The notes: generated by a model not told the origin, from the sequence alone. DNA of 37,366 nucleotides from an uncultured Microbulbifer sp. (GCF_913055755.1 NZ_CAJXKH010000024.1:1-37366); one strand, 5' to 3'; numbered from the stretch's first letter, positions 25,072 through 34,818 are shown. Program-made: numbers and translations.

Positions 25072-26610
25072 ATGTCGTCAAATACGCATCAGAACAGTGC
25101 CGGCTTCTTCGGCCACCCGAAAGGGCTCTCCACTCTCTTCTTCACGGAAATGTGGGAGCGCATGAGTTACTACGGCATGCGGGCCCTGCTGGTCCTGTTC
25201 ATGACCGCCAGCCTGCAGGAAGAAGGGCTCGGATTTACTGTCGCTGCTGCGGCAGCCATCTACGGCCTCTACACCGGTGCGGTCTACTTCCTCGGCCTCC
25301 CCGGCGGCTGGATTGCCGACCGCCTGCTCGGCGGCCAGAAGACCGTCTGGTACGGCGGCATCATCATCATGTGCGGCCATATCGTGCTGGCCATTCCCAA
25401 TGACAGCACCTTCTTTGTCGGCCTGATGCTGGTTGCTTCCGGTACCGGCCTGCTGAAGCCGAATATCAGTGCGCTGGTCGGCCACCTGTACGCCTCCGAC
25501 GACGTGCGTCGCGACAGTGGCTACGCCATTTACTATATGGGCATCAACCTCGGCTCGCTGATCGGCTACTTCATCTGTGGCTACTTCGGTGAAAGCGTCG
25601 GCTGGCACTGGGGCTTCGGCGCCGCGGCAGTCGGTATGGCGGTAGGTCTGATCCAGTACCGCGCGACCATCGGCACCCTGGGCGATGCCAGCCTGAAGCC
25701 GGAAAACCCCCTGTCCGAGAAGGGCGCAAAGCGTGCCTGGCAGGTGATCGGCGCCGTGATCGCGGTAGTCGCAGTAATCGCAGCCCTGGCGCTGACCGGC
25801 AAAATCACCATTAACCCGGTGGTCATTGCCCAGTACGTTGCCATCGCCTTCACCCTGACCTTCTTCGCCTATTACGGCTTCATCTACTTCGCCGGCCAAC
25901 TGACCGATGCCGAGAAGAAGCGTATGTGGGCACTGTTCCTGGTGTGCCTGGCGTCGGCCTGTTTCTGGTCCGGCTTCGAGCAGGCCGGCTCCTCGCTGAA
26001 CCTGTTCGGCCGCGACTACACCGACCGTCTCATTGGTGCATTTGAGGTACCGGCATCCTGGTTCCAGAGCGCCAACGCCTTCTTCATCATCGTGCTGTCG
26101 CCGTTCTTCGCAGCCCTGTGGATCAACCTGGGCAAGCGCATGATCACCCCGTCCTACAGCATGAAGTGTGCGATTGGTCTGATCATTATGGCATCTGGCT
26201 TCCTGGTGATGTTCTTCGCGGCACAGTACGCTGCTCAGGGCCTCAAGGTAGCGCCATACTGGCTGATCACCACCTACTTCCTGCACACCGTGGGTGAACT
26301 GTGCCTGAGCCCGGTAGCCCTGAGTGCGGTGAGCAAGCTGTCTCCGCGCCGCTTCGCCGGCCAGATGATGGGTGTGTTCGTACTCACCTACTCCATCGGT
26401 AATATCATTTCCGGCCTGCTGGCGGGCAACTTCGACCCGGATAATATCCAGGAACTGCCCAACCTGTACCTGCAGATTGCCCTGTTCAGCATTGGTATCG
26501 GCATCATCCTGGCGCTGGTCGGCCTGAAGTCCAAAGTTTGGGAAAACGGCGCCGAAGACGACCATATCGAACCGGTAGAACCGGCCGAGGCTCCGGCCAA
26601 AACCGTTTAA
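25072..26610 (+). CDS. POT/PTR2-family proton-coupled peptide transporter
   Basis: This is a 512-residue inner-membrane transporter of the major facilitator superfamily that imports di- and tripeptides with protons. The family motif ExxERxxYYG is visible as EMWERMSYYG near residue 27, followed by the PTR2 signature region (GLYTGAVYFLGLPGGWIADRLLG). The later motif LHTVGELCLSPVALSAVSKLSP is also typical. About 12-14 hydrophobic helices are present, and the C-terminus is short and acidic. It is transcribed away from the transglutaminase-like lipoprotein gene and ends at a strong bidirectional terminator. It would take peptides delivered to the periplasm, for instance by a TonB receptor, into the cytoplasm. 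Exact specificity is unknown. Confidence 0.94.
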   Translation: MSSNTHQNSAGFFGHPKGLSTLFFTEMWERMSYYGMRALLVLFMTASLQEEGLGFTVAAAAAIYGLYTGAVYFLGLPGGWIADRLLGGQKTVWYGGIIIMCGHIVLAIPNDSTFFVGLMLVASGTGLLKPNISALVGHLYASDDVRRDSGYAIYYMGINLGSLIGYFICGYFGESVGWHWGFGAAAVGMAVGLIQYRATIGTLGDASLKPENPLSEKGAKRAWQVIGAVIAVVAVIAALALTGKITINPVVIAQYVAIAFTLTFFAYYGFIYFAGQLTDAEKKRMWALFLVCLASACFWSGFEQAGSSLNLFGRDYTDRLIGAFEVPASWFQSANAFFIIVLSPFFAALWINLGKRMITPSYSMKCAIGLIIMASGFLVMFFAAQYAAQGLKVAPYWLITTYFLHTVGELCLSPVALSAVSKLSPRRFAGQMMGVFVLTYSIGNIISGLLAGNFDPDNIQELPNLYLQIALFSIGIGIILALVGLKSKVWENGAEDDHIEPVEPAEAPAKTV

Positions 26611-26641
26611 CCGGCCCCGATATCGGGCACAGGCCCGATAC

Positions 26642-26679
26642 AAAAAAGGCCGCTGCGGGAAACCGCAGCGGCCTTTTTT
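26642..26679. terminator. Bidirectional terminator between POT and TauE/SafE genes
   Basis: A perfect 17-base stem (26642-26658 and 26663-26679) has a GAAA loop, with A6 on the left and T6 on the right as part of the stem. It lies between convergent genes and should stop transcription from both sides. Confidence 0.95.
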
Positions 26680-26709
26680 ATTGCGCGTGATACGCTCAGC
26701 CAGGAACTA

Positions 26710-27534
26710 TTAGCCCAGCACCAGCGAGTAGTTCAGCCAGATAAACCGCACCCCGATAAAAAACAACAGCCCCGCAAAGCAGTTCTTCAGCAACTGCGGC
26801 GACAGCCTGTGCGCGAGCAGCGCCCCCAGCTTTGCGAACCAGGCACTGGTCAGCACGATACCGAGAAATGCCGGCCAGTAGATATAGCCGCTGCTCCACG
26901 CCGGCAACTGGGCATTACCCCAACCCTGCCAGGCAAAGCTCAGTGCGCCCGCGACCGCAATGGGCAGGCCACAGGCCGCGGAGGTGGCCACGGCGCGCTG
27001 CATCACCACGTGACAGCGGGACAGAAACGGTACGGTCAGGGAACCGCCACCGATACCGAAGATTGCCGAAGCCCAGCCGATAAAGGCACCGGCGGCGGAC
27101 AGGCCCACTTTACCCGGCACACGGCTGCCGTCGGTGGGCAACTGGGCCTTACGCAGCCCGTCGAGCCACATTTTGATTGCAATAGCGACCGCGAAGACGC
27201 CGATCAGGAACTGCAGCCAGGCGCCACTCAGCCAGTCCGCGGTCATCCCTCCGAGCCAGGAGCCGACCAGGATACCCGGGGCCATAGCCGCAAAGATCTT
27301 CCAGTCCACCGCGCGCTTGCCGTGATGGGTGCGAATGGAGCTGATGGAGGTGACGATGATCGTCGCCAGCGAGGTGCCCACCGCCATATGGGTCAGGATT
27401 TCCGGCGCGATTCCCTGGGCGGCAAACACCAGTACCAGCGCCGGCACAATGATCAGGCCACCGCCGACGCCGAATAATCCGGCTATGGTGCCCGCACAGA
27501 TACCGACTACCAGGTAGATCAGCAATACTTCCAT
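26710..27534 (-). CDS. TauE/SafE-family permease
   Basis: This 274-residue protein has about eight hydrophobic helices in two similar halves. The repeated glycine-rich motif appears as GLFGVGGGLIIVPAL in the first half and IFGIGGGSLTVPFL in the second, which is diagnostic of the TauE/SafE (DUF81) family of putative anion exporters for sulfite, sulfoacetate and related compounds. Start ATG at 27534 is preceded by GGGGGCGGA; the frame continues to a TTG at 27558 that I consider non-initiating. It follows the pnp terminator and converges with the POT gene, so it is probably an independent unit. The substrate cannot be read from the sequence. Confidence 0.9.
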   Translation of the reverse strand: MEVLLIYLVVGICAGTIAGLFGVGGGLIIVPALVLVFAAQGIAPEILTHMAVGTSLATIIVTSISSIRTHHGKRAVDWKIFAAMAPGILVGSWLGGMTADWLSGAWLQFLIGVFAVAIAIKMWLDGLRKAQLPTDGSRVPGKVGLSAAGAFIGWASAIFGIGGGSLTVPFLSRCHVVMQRAVATSAACGLPIAVAGALSFAWQGWGNAQLPAWSSGYIYWPAFLGIVLTSAWFAKLGALLAHRLSPQLLKNCFAGLLFFIGVRFIWLNYSLVLG

Positions 27535-27559
27535 TCCGCCCCCAACGTTTATCGCCAAT

Positions 27560-27597
27560 TTTTAAACAAAAAAAACGGTGGCATATAGCCACCGTTT
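27560..27597 (-). terminator. Intrinsic terminator after pnp
   Basis: On the minus strand, AAACGGTGGC (27597-27588), a five-base loop and GCCACCGTTT (27582-27573) are followed by a T-rich tract ending near 27560. It ends the long ribosome-maturation operon just before the TauE/SafE gene. Confidence 0.92.
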
Positions 27598-27635
27598 CTC
27601 TCAACCTGCAAGCAGGCTATTTTCCGGACGGGGAC

Positions 27636-29753
27636 TTACTCCTCGCCAGTAGCCTCATCCGCCTGCTCGGCTTCTTCGGCTTTTGCTTCCTTGATGGACA
27701 GCTTGATACGGCCGCGCTGATCCACGTCCAGTACCTTCACTTTGACCATCTGGCCTTCGCTCAGGTAATCGGAAACCGCGTTTACGCGCTCTTCCGCGAT
27801 CTGGGAAATGTGCACCAGGCCGTCTTTACCCGGCAGGAAGTTGACGAATGCACCGAAGTCCACGATACGCACAACCTTACCTTCGTAGATCGCACCGACT
27901 TCCGCTTCCGCAGTGATTTCCTCGATGCGGGTAACCGCCGCTTCCAGGCTCTCACCATCTTCACCGAATACCTTCACGGTACCGTCGTCTTCGATATCGA
28001 TGGAAGCGCCGGTCTCTTCGGTGATGGAGCGGATGGTGGCGCCGCCCTTGCCGATCACGTCGCGGATCTTGTCCGGGTGGATCTTCAGGGTCGCATAGCG
28101 CGGAGCATTCTCGTTCACCACTTCACGGGAAGCACCGATCACCTTGTTCATTTCCGCCAGGATGTGCAGACGCGCGTGCAGGGCCTGCTCAAGGGCGGTC
28201 TCCATGATCTCTTCGGTGATGCCTTCGATCTTGATGTCCATCTGCAGCGCGGTCACGCCACTTGCGGTACCGGCTACCTTGAAGTCCATGTCGCCCAGGT
28301 GGTCTTCGTCACCCAGGATGTCGGTCAGAACCGCGAAGCCTTCGTCTTCCTTCACCAGACCCATGGCGATACCGGCAACCGGAGCCTTCAGCGGTACACC
28401 CGCGTCCATCAGCGCCAGGCTGGAACCACACACGGAAGCCATGGAGCTGGAACCGTTGGATTCGGTGATCTCGGATACCACACGCAGGGTGTAGGGGAAC
28501 TCTTCCGGGTTCGGCAGTACCGCAGCAATACCGCGACGGGCCAGACGGCCGTGACCGATTTCGCGACGGCCGGTAGCGCCGACACGGCCCGCTTCACCTA
28601 CGGAGTAGGGAGGGAAGTTGTAGTGCAGCATGAAGTAGTCTTTGCGCTCGCCTTCCAGCGCGTCGATGATCTGTGCATCGCGGGTAGCACCCAGCGTGGA
28701 AACAACCAGTGCCTGGGTTTCGCCGCGGGTGAACAGTGCGGAACCGTGGCCTTTCGGCAGCACGCCCACTTCTACGCTGATCGGGCGTACGGTCTTGGTG
28801 TCGCGACCGTCGATACGGGGCTCACCGCGAACCACGGCGCCGCGTACGGTTTTCTTTTCCAGCTTGCCGAAGTAGCTTTTAACAGTGCCTTCGTCCAGCT
28901 CTTCAGTGGCCAGCGCTGCAGCAGCTTCGTTGCGCAGCTCGCCCAGACGGGTGGTGCGCTGCTGCTTGTCGGTAATTTTGTAAGCTTCGGCCACTTTTTC
29001 GCCGAACTGCGCTTCCAGCGCGGACTTCAGCTCTTCGTTGACCGCTTCCGGCTGCCAGTCCCAGGTGGGCTTGCCAGCTTCGGCTTTCAGCTCTTCACAG
29101 ACCTTAACTACAGCCTGCATTTCCTGGTGCGCAAACAGAACCGCGCCCAGCATGATGTCTTCCGGCAGCTCTTTCGCTTCGGATTCCACCATCAGAACTG
29201 CGTCTTTGGTGCCGGCCACAACCATGTCCAGCTCGGATTCTTTCAGCTCGCTGTAGCGCGGATTCAGCAGGTAACCGTCTTTCTCGGTGTAACCCACACG
29301 GGCAGCGCCGATGGGGCCGCCAAACGGGATACCGGAAACGGACAGTGCCGCAGAGGTGCCGATCATGCCGGCGATATCCGGATCCACGTCTTTTTCCGCG
29401 GACAGCACGGTGATCATTACCTGTACTTCGTTCATGAAACCGTTCGGGAACAGCGGGCGGATCGGACGGTCGATCAGACGGGAAGTGAGGGTTTCTTTCT
29501 CGGACGGGCGGCCTTCACGCTTGAAGAAGCCACCGGGAATTTTGCCGGCCGCGTAGGCCTTTTCTACATAGTGTACGGACAGCGGGAAGAAGCCCTGATC
29601 AGGCTTGGCTTCCTTGGCGCCTACAACGGTACACAGAACCATGGTTTCGCCCATGGTGACCAGCGCTGCACCGGTTGCCTGGCGCGCGACGCGGCCGGTC
29701 TCGATGGTGACCTGGTCTTTTCCGTACTGGAAGGTTTTGGTTACTGGATTCAC
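27636..29753 (-). CDS. pnp: Polyribonucleotide nucleotidyltransferase (PNPase)
   Basis: This 705-residue enzyme is the phosphorolytic 3'-to-5' exoribonuclease of the RNA degradosome. Two RNase PH domains are visible (first [19 protein letters not shown] ... [22 protein letters not shown]; second RRAEIGH-like region with [13 protein letters not shown]). A KH domain follows ([17 protein letters not shown]), then an S1 domain ([31 protein letters not shown]). I chose GTG at 29753, giving [11 protein letters not shown], because it aligns with known N-termini and has AGGAAAG upstream. An in-frame ATG at 29834 lies in a hairpin and would add 27 unrelated residues. The gene follows rpsO through a spacer with three hairpins, which suggests post-transcriptional control as in E. 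coli. Confidence 0.97.
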   Translation of the reverse strand: MNPVTKTFQYGKDQVTIETGRVARQATGAALVTMGETMVLCTVVGAKEAKPDQGFFPLSVHYVEKAYAAGKIPGGFFKREGRPSEKETLTSRLIDRPIRPLFPNGFMNEVQVMITVLSAEKDVDPDIAGMIGTSAALSVSGIPFGGPIGAARVGYTEKDGYLLNPRYSELKESELDMVVAGTKDAVLMVESEAKELPEDIMLGAVLFAHQEMQAVVKVCEELKAEAGKPTWDWQPEAVNEELKSALEAQFGEKVAEAYKITDKQQRTTRLGELRNEAAAALATEELDEGTVKSYFGKLEKKTVRGAVVRGEPRIDGRDTKTVRPISVEVGVLPKGHGSALFTRGETQALVVSTLGATRDAQIIDALEGERKDYFMLHYNFPPYSVGEAGRVGATGRREIGHGRLARRGIAAVLPNPEEFPYTLRVVSEITESNGSSSMASVCGSSLALMDAGVPLKAPVAGIAMGLVKEDEGFAVLTDILGDEDHLGDMDFKVAGTASGVTALQMDIKIEGITEEIMETALEQALHARLHILAEMNKVIGASREVVNENAPRYATLKIHPDKIRDVIGKGGATIRSITEETGASIDIEDDGTVKVFGEDGESLEAAVTRIEEITAEAEVGAIYEGKVVRIVDFGAFVNFLPGKDGLVHISQIAEERVNAVSDYLSEGQMVKVKVLDVDQRGRIKLSIKEAKAEEAEQADEATGEE

Positions 29754-29813
29754 TAGTATCTTTCCTGTTTCCTGTGCGTGCTGGCCCATTCCAGCAACGC
29801 CTTGCCTACATGC

Positions 29814-29835
29814 GATGAACACTTTTTTGTTCATC
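29814..29835 (-). promoter_or_regulatory. Hairpin in the pnp leader
   Basis: A perfect 8-base stem, GATGAACA (29814-29821) and TGTTCATC (29828-29835), with a 6-base loop lies about 60 bases before the pnp start on the transcript. It could be part of an RNase III-sensitive leader like that of E. coli pnp, but this is inference. Confidence 0.5.
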
Positions 29836-29890
29836 TATGCGCTGTACTTCTCGCGTCATTTCAGCTTCGCGGTCCATACAAACGCCAAAA

Positions 29891-29916
29891 TCCGCTGCCG
29901 GCGAACCGGCAGCGGA
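29891..29916 (-). promoter_or_regulatory. Strong hairpin in the rpsO-pnp spacer
   Basis: A perfect 11-base stem (29891-29901 and 29906-29916) has a 4-base loop. On the minus strand it is followed by TTTTGGCGTTTG, so it can act as a terminator/attenuator or as an RNase III processing site between rpsO and pnp. Confidence 0.65.
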
Positions 29917-29982
29917 AATCTGGTGCGGGCTGTCGCCCGCCGCCCCCGCATGCCTCTGCGAGAACGCAAATTCCATATAGAA

Positions 29983-30005
29983 CAATGCCCGCCAGAGGCG
30001 GGCAT
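29983..30005 (-). terminator. Hairpin directly after rpsO
   Basis: A 10-base stem, AATGCCCGCC (29983-29992) and GGCGGGCATT (29996-30005), with a 3-base loop starts ten bases past the rpsO stop. The following minus-strand sequence TTGTTCTATAT is only weakly T-rich, so it is likely an attenuator or 3'-end stabiliser that allows read-through to pnp. Confidence 0.6.
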
Positions 30006-30014
30006 TGCAGGGTC

Positions 30015-30284
30015 TTAGCGACGCAGGCCGAGCTTGGCGATCAGCTGTGCGTAACGGTTCAGATCCTTGCGCTTCAGGTAGTCCAGCAGCTTGCGACGCT
30101 GGTTTACCATGCGGATCAGACCACGACGGGAGTGGTGGTCCTGCTTGTGAGAAGCAAAGTGACCCTGAAGCTTGTTGATGTTGGCAGTCAGCAGGGCTAC
30201 CTGGACTTCCGGAGAACCGGTATCACCTTCAGACTGGCCATGCTCTTTCAGGATGGCTGCTTTTTCGTTTGCAGACAGTGCCAT
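30015..30284 (-). CDS. rpsO: 30S ribosomal protein S15
   Basis: This 89-residue protein is S15, which binds 16S rRNA early in 30S assembly. The sequence contains the conserved [42 protein letters not shown] core, with residues such as His and Asp in KQDHHSR that contact rRNA, and ends with IAKLGLRR. The length is exactly that of the family. GAGGTAA lies before ATG at 30284. It sits between truB and pnp as in most gammaproteobacteria. A hairpin follows the stop codon. Confidence 0.99.
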   Translation of the reverse strand: MALSANEKAAILKEHGQSEGDTGSPEVQVALLTANINKLQGHFASHKQDHHSRRGLIRMVNQRRKLLDYLKRKDLNRYAQLIAKLGLRR

Positions 30285-30393
30285 AACGAATTACCTCGTT
30301 CGTAACATGCTTAAAAAGATTCGGCTGGCCCGTGCATGTTTACAGACCAGCTAGTCAATGGCCCATGGTCGCCTGCGAGCAGGCTCCTAAGGG

Positions 30394-31344
30394 TTATTTT
30401 ACCAACCGGCGGGGAGCAACCCGCCCGTCATCAGTAATCTCTCCAACGCCCAGAAATTCACCACTTTCCAGGAAGAGGCGCACCATATCACCTTCGTCGC
30501 CCAAGCGATAGACCTGCAGATCCATTACCGGCTGCCCCTGACGCAGATAGTAACCGGAGTCATCATTCAGGGTCATTTTCGGCAGCCCGGAGGCGGGAGA
30601 GTCCACCGCCAGCAGGTGGTGATCCAGCACCTCGGCGCGGTCTTCCCCCCGCTCCTCGGTCAGCTCGTCCAGGGTGACCGAGTCTTCCTCGTGGTAGGGC
30701 CCGGCGGCGCTGCGGTGCAGCTTCTCCACAAAGGCGCCGACGCCCAGTGCCTTGCCGAGGTCTTCCGCCAGGCTGCGCACATAGGTGCCCTTGGAGCAGT
30801 GGACCTCGATTTCCGCCCGCGGCAGCTTGTCCGGTGTATCGGCGCCGGGGGTAAAGCTGAGCAGTTCATAGGAATAGATTTCCACCTGCCGCGCCTCGCG
30901 CTCCACTTCGATCCCCTGGCGCGCCAGCTTGTACAGCGGCTGCCCCTGGTGTTTCAGGGCGGAGTACATGGAGGGCACCTGGCTGATGGTGCCGCGGAAC
31001 GCCGCCATGGCATCCCGCACCTGCTGTTCCGTGAGCCCGGAGGCATCGCTGGTGGCGACCACGTTGCCATCGGCATCGCCGGTCTCAGTGGTCATGCCGA
31101 AGCAGAAGGTACTGCGGTAGCGCTTGTCAGCGTCCAGCAGGTACTGGGAAAACTTGGTCGCCTCGCCAAAACAGATCGGCAGCACGCCGGTGGCGAGCGG
31201 ATCCAGCGCACCGGTATGGCCGGCGCGGTTGGCAAAAAACAGTCGTTTGGCTTTCTGCAGGGCGTCGTTGGCGGTGATACCGGTGGGCTTGTTGAGCAAC
31301 AGCACACCATCGACCTGCCGGCCCCATTTTGGTCTGCGCCCCAT
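30394..31344 (-). CDS. truB: tRNA pseudouridine(55) synthase TruB
   Basis: This 316-residue enzyme converts uridine 55 in the T loop of tRNAs to pseudouridine. The catalytic aspartate lies in GHTGALDPLATG (Asp48), the same position as in E. coli. Other motifs are GVLLLNKPTGITAND at the start and KRYRSTFCFGMTTETGDADG. The C-terminal region (about 245-316) fits a PUA-like RNA-binding domain. The ATG overlaps the rbfA stop by one base (TGATG), so translation is coupled. A 109-base gap with a small hairpin (30371-30384) separates it from rpsO. Confidence 0.98.
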   Translation of the reverse strand: MGRRPKWGRQVDGVLLLNKPTGITANDALQKAKRLFFANRAGHTGALDPLATGVLPICFGEATKFSQYLLDADKRYRSTFCFGMTTETGDADGNVVATSDASGLTEQQVRDAMAAFRGTISQVPSMYSALKHQGQPLYKLARQGIEVEREARQVEIYSYELLSFTPGADTPDKLPRAEIEVHCSKGTYVRSLAEDLGKALGVGAFVEKLHRSAAGPYHEEDSVTLDELTEERGEDRAEVLDHHLLAVDSPASGLPKMTLNDDSGYYLRQGQPVMDLQVYRLGDEGDMVRLFLESGEFLGVGEITDDGRVAPRRLVK

Positions 31345-31742
31345 CAGTCGTCTGCGCTATCGTCGCTGTCGTCAGATCGCTTCTGATCCGCTTTTACCGC
31401 CTTGTCGATCAGCGCCGAGAGGTGCTGGCCGCGCACGGAGGTTTCGTCGTAGCGGAACTGCAGACGGGGAATGGTGCGGATCTGGATCTCTTTCGCCAGC
31501 TGGCTGCGCAGGAATCCGGCAGCCTTGTTCAGAGCTTCCATGGAGATGTCGATCTTGCTGCGATCGTCCTCGCCCACCAGGGTCACGTAGACCTTGGCGA
31601 CGGTAAGATCGCGGCTCACTTCCACGTCGTTGACATTGACCATGCCAACCCGCGGGTCGCGCACTTCGTGCTGAATCAGCCGGGCCAGCTCGCGACGCAT
31701 GGCGTCGGCTACCCGGTCGGCACGGTGGAATTCTTTGGCCAT
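31344..31742 (-). CDS. rbfA: Ribosome-binding factor A
   Basis: This 132-residue protein is RbfA, a KH-fold factor that binds the 30S subunit and helps mature the 5' end of 16S rRNA. It begins MAKEFHRADRVADAMRREL and contains RDPRVGMVNVNDVEVSRDLTVAKVYVT, the family core. The C-terminus is acidic (SDDSDDSADD). I chose the second of two adjacent ATGs (31742) because AGGTAG is better spaced from it and homologues begin MAKEF; the other is 31745. Its stop overlaps truB. A repeat-bearing spacer separates it from infB. Confidence 0.97.
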   Translation of the reverse strand: MAKEFHRADRVADAMRRELARLIQHEVRDPRVGMVNVNDVEVSRDLTVAKVYVTLVGEDDRSKIDISMEALNKAAGFLRSQLAKEIQIRTIPRLQFRYDETSVRGQHLSALIDKAVKADQKRSDDSDDSADD

Positions 31743-31769
31743 CATCTACCTATAAAAATGGCTTGAACA

Positions 31770-31850
31770 TCGCCGCTCCGGCGCACGCCGGAACCCAGGA
31801 ATGCCACGGGAAGTGACTTGCTGGACCCCGGCCTGCGCCGGGGTGACGAC
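31770..31850 (+). repeat. Inverted pair of small GC-rich repeats between infB and rbfA
   Basis: Two related palindromic units lie in opposite orientation. The first has CCGGCGCACGCCGG at 31778-31791 followed by AACCCAGG; the second has CTGGACCCCGGCCTGCGCCGGGGTGACG spread over 31821-31848, with stem CCCCGGC / GCCGGGG (31826-31843). This kind of unit, reading roughly CTGGAYCCCGGC ... GGGRTGACG, is a common dispersed repeat in proteobacterial genomes. Confidence 0.7.
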
Positions 31851-31874
31851 CAATCTGTTGATTACAGCGCGGTA

Positions 31875-34685
31875 TTACAGCTGGCGAGCGATCTTGACGA
31901 TATCGTAGACCTCGATCTGGTCGCCCGGCTTGACGTCATTGTAGTCCTTAACGCCGATACCACACTCCATACCGTTGCGAACTTCCTGCACGTCGTCTTT
32001 GAAACGACGCAGGGATTCCAGCTCACCCTGGTAGATCACCACGTTGTCGCGCAGTACGCGGATCGGCTTGTTGCGGTATACGGTACCCTCGGTGACCATA
32101 CAGCCGGCAATCGCGCCGAGCTTGGGCGAGCGGAATACATCGCGCACTTCGGCGATGCCGACAATCTCTTCGCGCTCTTCCGGTTCCAGCATGCCGGACA
32201 GGGCCTGCTTCACTTCGTCCAGCAGGTTGTAGATCACGCTGTAGTAACGGATCTCGACACTCTCGGTCTCCGCCAGCTTGCGCGCAGCCACATCGGCACG
32301 GGTGTTGAAGCCGATGACGATGGCACCGGAGGTCAACGCCAGGTTGATGTCGTTTTCGGCAATACCACCAACACCGCTGGAAACCACATTCACGGAAACT
32401 TCTTCGTTGCCGATTTCCGCCAGTGCGGACAGGATGGCTTCCAGGGAGCCTCGTACGTCGGCCTTGACCACGACCGGCAGTACTTTCTTCTCGCCGGCTT
32501 CCATGTTGGCAAACATGTTTTCCAGCTTGGCCGCCTGCTGGCGCTGCATGCGTTCGATGCGCTCTTTGTCCGCGCGCTGCTCCGCAACTTCGCGGGCCTT
32601 GCGCTCGTCCGCCACCACCAGGAACTCGTCACCGGCATTCGGGGTGGAATCCAGACCCAGCAGCTCCACCGGCGTGGATGGACCCGCTTCCTTCACGGAT
32701 TTGCCCAGTTCGTTGGTCATCGCACGTACGCGGCCGTAGCTCTGGCCTGCGAGCACGATATCGCCGCGCTTCAGTTCGCCGTTCTGAACCAGCAGGGTGG
32801 CGACCACACCGCGGCCTTTTTCCAGGCGCGCTTCGATCACAACACCCGTAGCCGGTACGCCAATTTTCGCCTTCAGCTCCAGCATTTCAGACTGCAGGGA
32901 TACCGCTTCCAGCAGGTCGTCGATGCCCTGTCCGGTGTGGGCAGAAACCTCGATGAACTGGGTATCGCCACCCCAGTCTTCCGGGATGACATCTTTCGCG
33001 GCCAGTTCATTCTTCACACGATCCGGGTCGGCAGCTTCCTTGTCGCACTTGTTGATGGCGACAACCAGCGGTACACCGGCGGCCTTGGCGTGCGCGATGG
33101 CCTCTTCGGTCTGCGGCATTACGCCGTCGTCCGCGGCTACCACCAGAATTACCACGTCGGTCGCCTGGGCACCGCGGGCGCGCATGGCGGTAAACGCGGC
33201 GTGTCCCGGGGTATCCAGGAAGGCAATTTCGCCCTGGCTGGTCGGCACCCGATAGGCACCGATGTGCTGGGTAATACCGCCGGCCTCACCGGATACCACC
33301 TTGGTATTGCGGATATAGTCCAGCAGCGAGGTCTTGCCGTGGTCGACGTGGCCCATCACGGTTACTACCGGTGCCCGTGACACCTCTTCACCCTCGATCT
33401 CCTGGGACTGGGCAACCAGCTTCTCTTCCAGTTCGTTCTCGGAGCGCAACACCACCTTGTGGCCCAGCTCTTCAACAATCAGGGACGCGGTTTCGCGATC
33501 CAGGCTCTGGTTGATGGTGACCATTTCGCCCATTTTCATCAGGCGTTTGATCAGCTCGCCGGCCTTGATGTTCAGCTGCTTGGCGAGTTCGCCAACGGTA
33601 ATGGTTTCACCCAGTTGTACTTCGTACACTTGCTTTCCTGTCGGCTTTTTGAAGCCGTGCGTGTTCTTTACTTTCAATGTCGGACGCGACAGTGAGCGCG
33701 TACTGCGCTTCTCTTCGTCGCTTTCGAATGCCTCCAGCGCGGCGTCGTACAAAGAAGTTTTGCTGGATTTCTTCGGGCCGGACTTGCCGCGGCGACCGCG
33801 GCGCTTGCGCGGCTCATCCTCATCGCGATCCTCTCCCGGTGTAGGCGCGTCGTGCTTGCGACGCAGTGCCGGCTTGGCAGCTTCCGCAGCGGCAGGCTGC
33901 TTGGCTTTTTCCGCCTGCTCTTTCTTTTCCTGCTCGAGGCGGGCGCGCTCGGCTTCTACCTTGGCTTTTTTCTCTTCCAGCTCTGCAGCTTCGCGTTCGG
34001 CTTCTTTCTTGCGACGCTCCATGGCCGCAATGCGCATGGCTTCGATATCGTCTACATAGCTGGTGCGCACAGGAGCAGGTTCCGGCTTGGCCTTCTTCTC
34101 CACTTCCGCCTCTGCGGCTTCTACCTTCGACTCTTCCGCTGCCGCCGGCTTGGAAGCCTCTTCGGCTTCGGCCGCCTTGGCTTCCGCTTCGGCCTTGGCT
34201 TTGGCCTCGGCTTCGGCCTTCGCTTTGGCTTCCGCTTCAGCGCGTTCTTTGGCCTCGGCTTCCGCTGCCTGCTGTTCCGCAAGCGCGCGCTCGGCAGCCG
34301 CTTTTTCCGCGGCAGCCAGCTCTTCTTCAGCCTGTTTCAGTGCTGTGGTATCCGGCTCAGCCTGCTCCGCATCCGCGGCGCGCTTGACGTAGGTGCGCTT
34401 CTTGCGAACCTCCACATTGACGGTTTTACGGCCGGTGCCTGAGCCGGTTTTCAGCGTCGTGGTGGTTTTGCGCTTGAGGGTAATTTTGCGAGGTGAGGCG
34501 TTCTCTTCTCCCTGAGTGCTACCGTGGCTGCTTTTCAGGAAATTGAGCAGGACCTGTTTCTCTTCCGCAGACACACTTGCATCTGCTGAAGTGTGGGGCA
34601 AACCCGCCTCCTGCATCTGCTTGAGCAGACGCTCTTCGGTGGCACCAACCGATTTGGCGAGTTCGCTAACTGTTACTTCGGCCAT
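31875..34685 (-). CDS. infB: Translation initiation factor IF-2
   Basis: This 936-residue GTPase places initiator tRNA on the 30S subunit. It has an N-terminal helical domain ([23 protein letters not shown]) and a long Ala/Glu/Lys-rich coiled region (about 120-320) of low complexity. A second IF2-N domain ([25 protein letters not shown]) follows. The G domain has G1 GHVDHGKT at 445-452, then DTPGHAAF and NKCDKE, and domains II-IV reach the C-terminus. Start ATG at 34685 is preceded by AGGAGAGA. The gene lies downstream of nusA, with a spacer carrying three hairpins, and upstream of rbfA. The long charged linker is normal for gammaproteobacteria. Confidence 0.98.
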   Translation of the reverse strand: MAEVTVSELAKSVGATEERLLKQMQEAGLPHTSADASVSAEEKQVLLNFLKSSHGSTQGEENASPRKITLKRKTTTTLKTGSGTGRKTVNVEVRKKRTYVKRAADAEQAEPDTTALKQAEEELAAAEKAAAERALAEQQAAEAEAKERAEAEAKAKAEAEAKAKAEAEAKAAEAEEASKPAAAEESKVEAAEAEVEKKAKPEPAPVRTSYVDDIEAMRIAAMERRKKEAEREAAELEEKKAKVEAERARLEQEKKEQAEKAKQPAAAEAAKPALRRKHDAPTPGEDRDEDEPRKRRGRRGKSGPKKSSKTSLYDAALEAFESDEEKRSTRSLSRPTLKVKNTHGFKKPTGKQVYEVQLGETITVGELAKQLNIKAGELIKRLMKMGEMVTINQSLDRETASLIVEELGHKVVLRSENELEEKLVAQSQEIEGEEVSRAPVVTVMGHVDHGKTSLLDYIRNTKVVSGEAGGITQHIGAYRVPTSQGEIAFLDTPGHAAFTAMRARGAQATDVVILVVAADDGVMPQTEEAIAHAKAAGVPLVVAINKCDKEAADPDRVKNELAAKDVIPEDWGGDTQFIEVSAHTGQGIDDLLEAVSLQSEMLELKAKIGVPATGVVIEARLEKGRGVVATLLVQNGELKRGDIVLAGQSYGRVRAMTNELGKSVKEAGPSTPVELLGLDSTPNAGDEFLVVADERKAREVAEQRADKERIERMQRQQAAKLENMFANMEAGEKKVLPVVVKADVRGSLEAILSALAEIGNEEVSVNVVSSGVGGIAENDINLALTSGAIVIGFNTRADVAARKLAETESVEIRYYSVIYNLLDEVKQALSGMLEPEEREEIVGIAEVRDVFRSPKLGAIAGCMVTEGTVYRNKPIRVLRDNVVIYQGELESLRRFKDDVQEVRNGMECGIGVKDYNDVKPGDQIEVYDIVKIARQL

Positions 34686-34749
34686 TCTCTCTCCTAAAAA
34701 GTCGCTTAGTAGCGGAGCAGTATCAACGCATTTTACTGCTCCGCCCTTG

Positions 34750-34818
34750 GCCTGCCATGCAGGCAATTCGGGGCGCGTACGCCGACACCGGCGTACGCGT
34801 TACCGGGGTTGCCCCCGG
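34750..34818 (-). repeat. Three consecutive hairpins between nusA and infB
   Basis: The hairpins are GCCTGC / GCAGGC (34750-34764, loop CAT), an 11-base perfect stem CGCGTACGCCG / CGGCGTACGCG (34774-34799, loop ACAC), and CCGGGG / CCCCGG (34803-34818, loop TTGC). None is followed by a T tract on the minus strand, so a role in RNA processing or stability, or origin as a short repeat, is more likely than termination. Confidence 0.65.

Noticed and set aside
25078..26643. A 521-codon open frame antisense to the POT transporter gene
   Set aside because: It is polar and low in structure, with no family features, while the plus strand is a clear transporter.
27810..29756. A 648-codon open frame antisense to pnp
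   Set aside because: It lies wholly within pnp, has no recognisable domain, and reflects codon bias on the other strand.
31818..33380. A 520-codon open frame antisense to infB
   Set aside because: It mirrors the IF-2 G domain in reverse and shows no protein-family signal.
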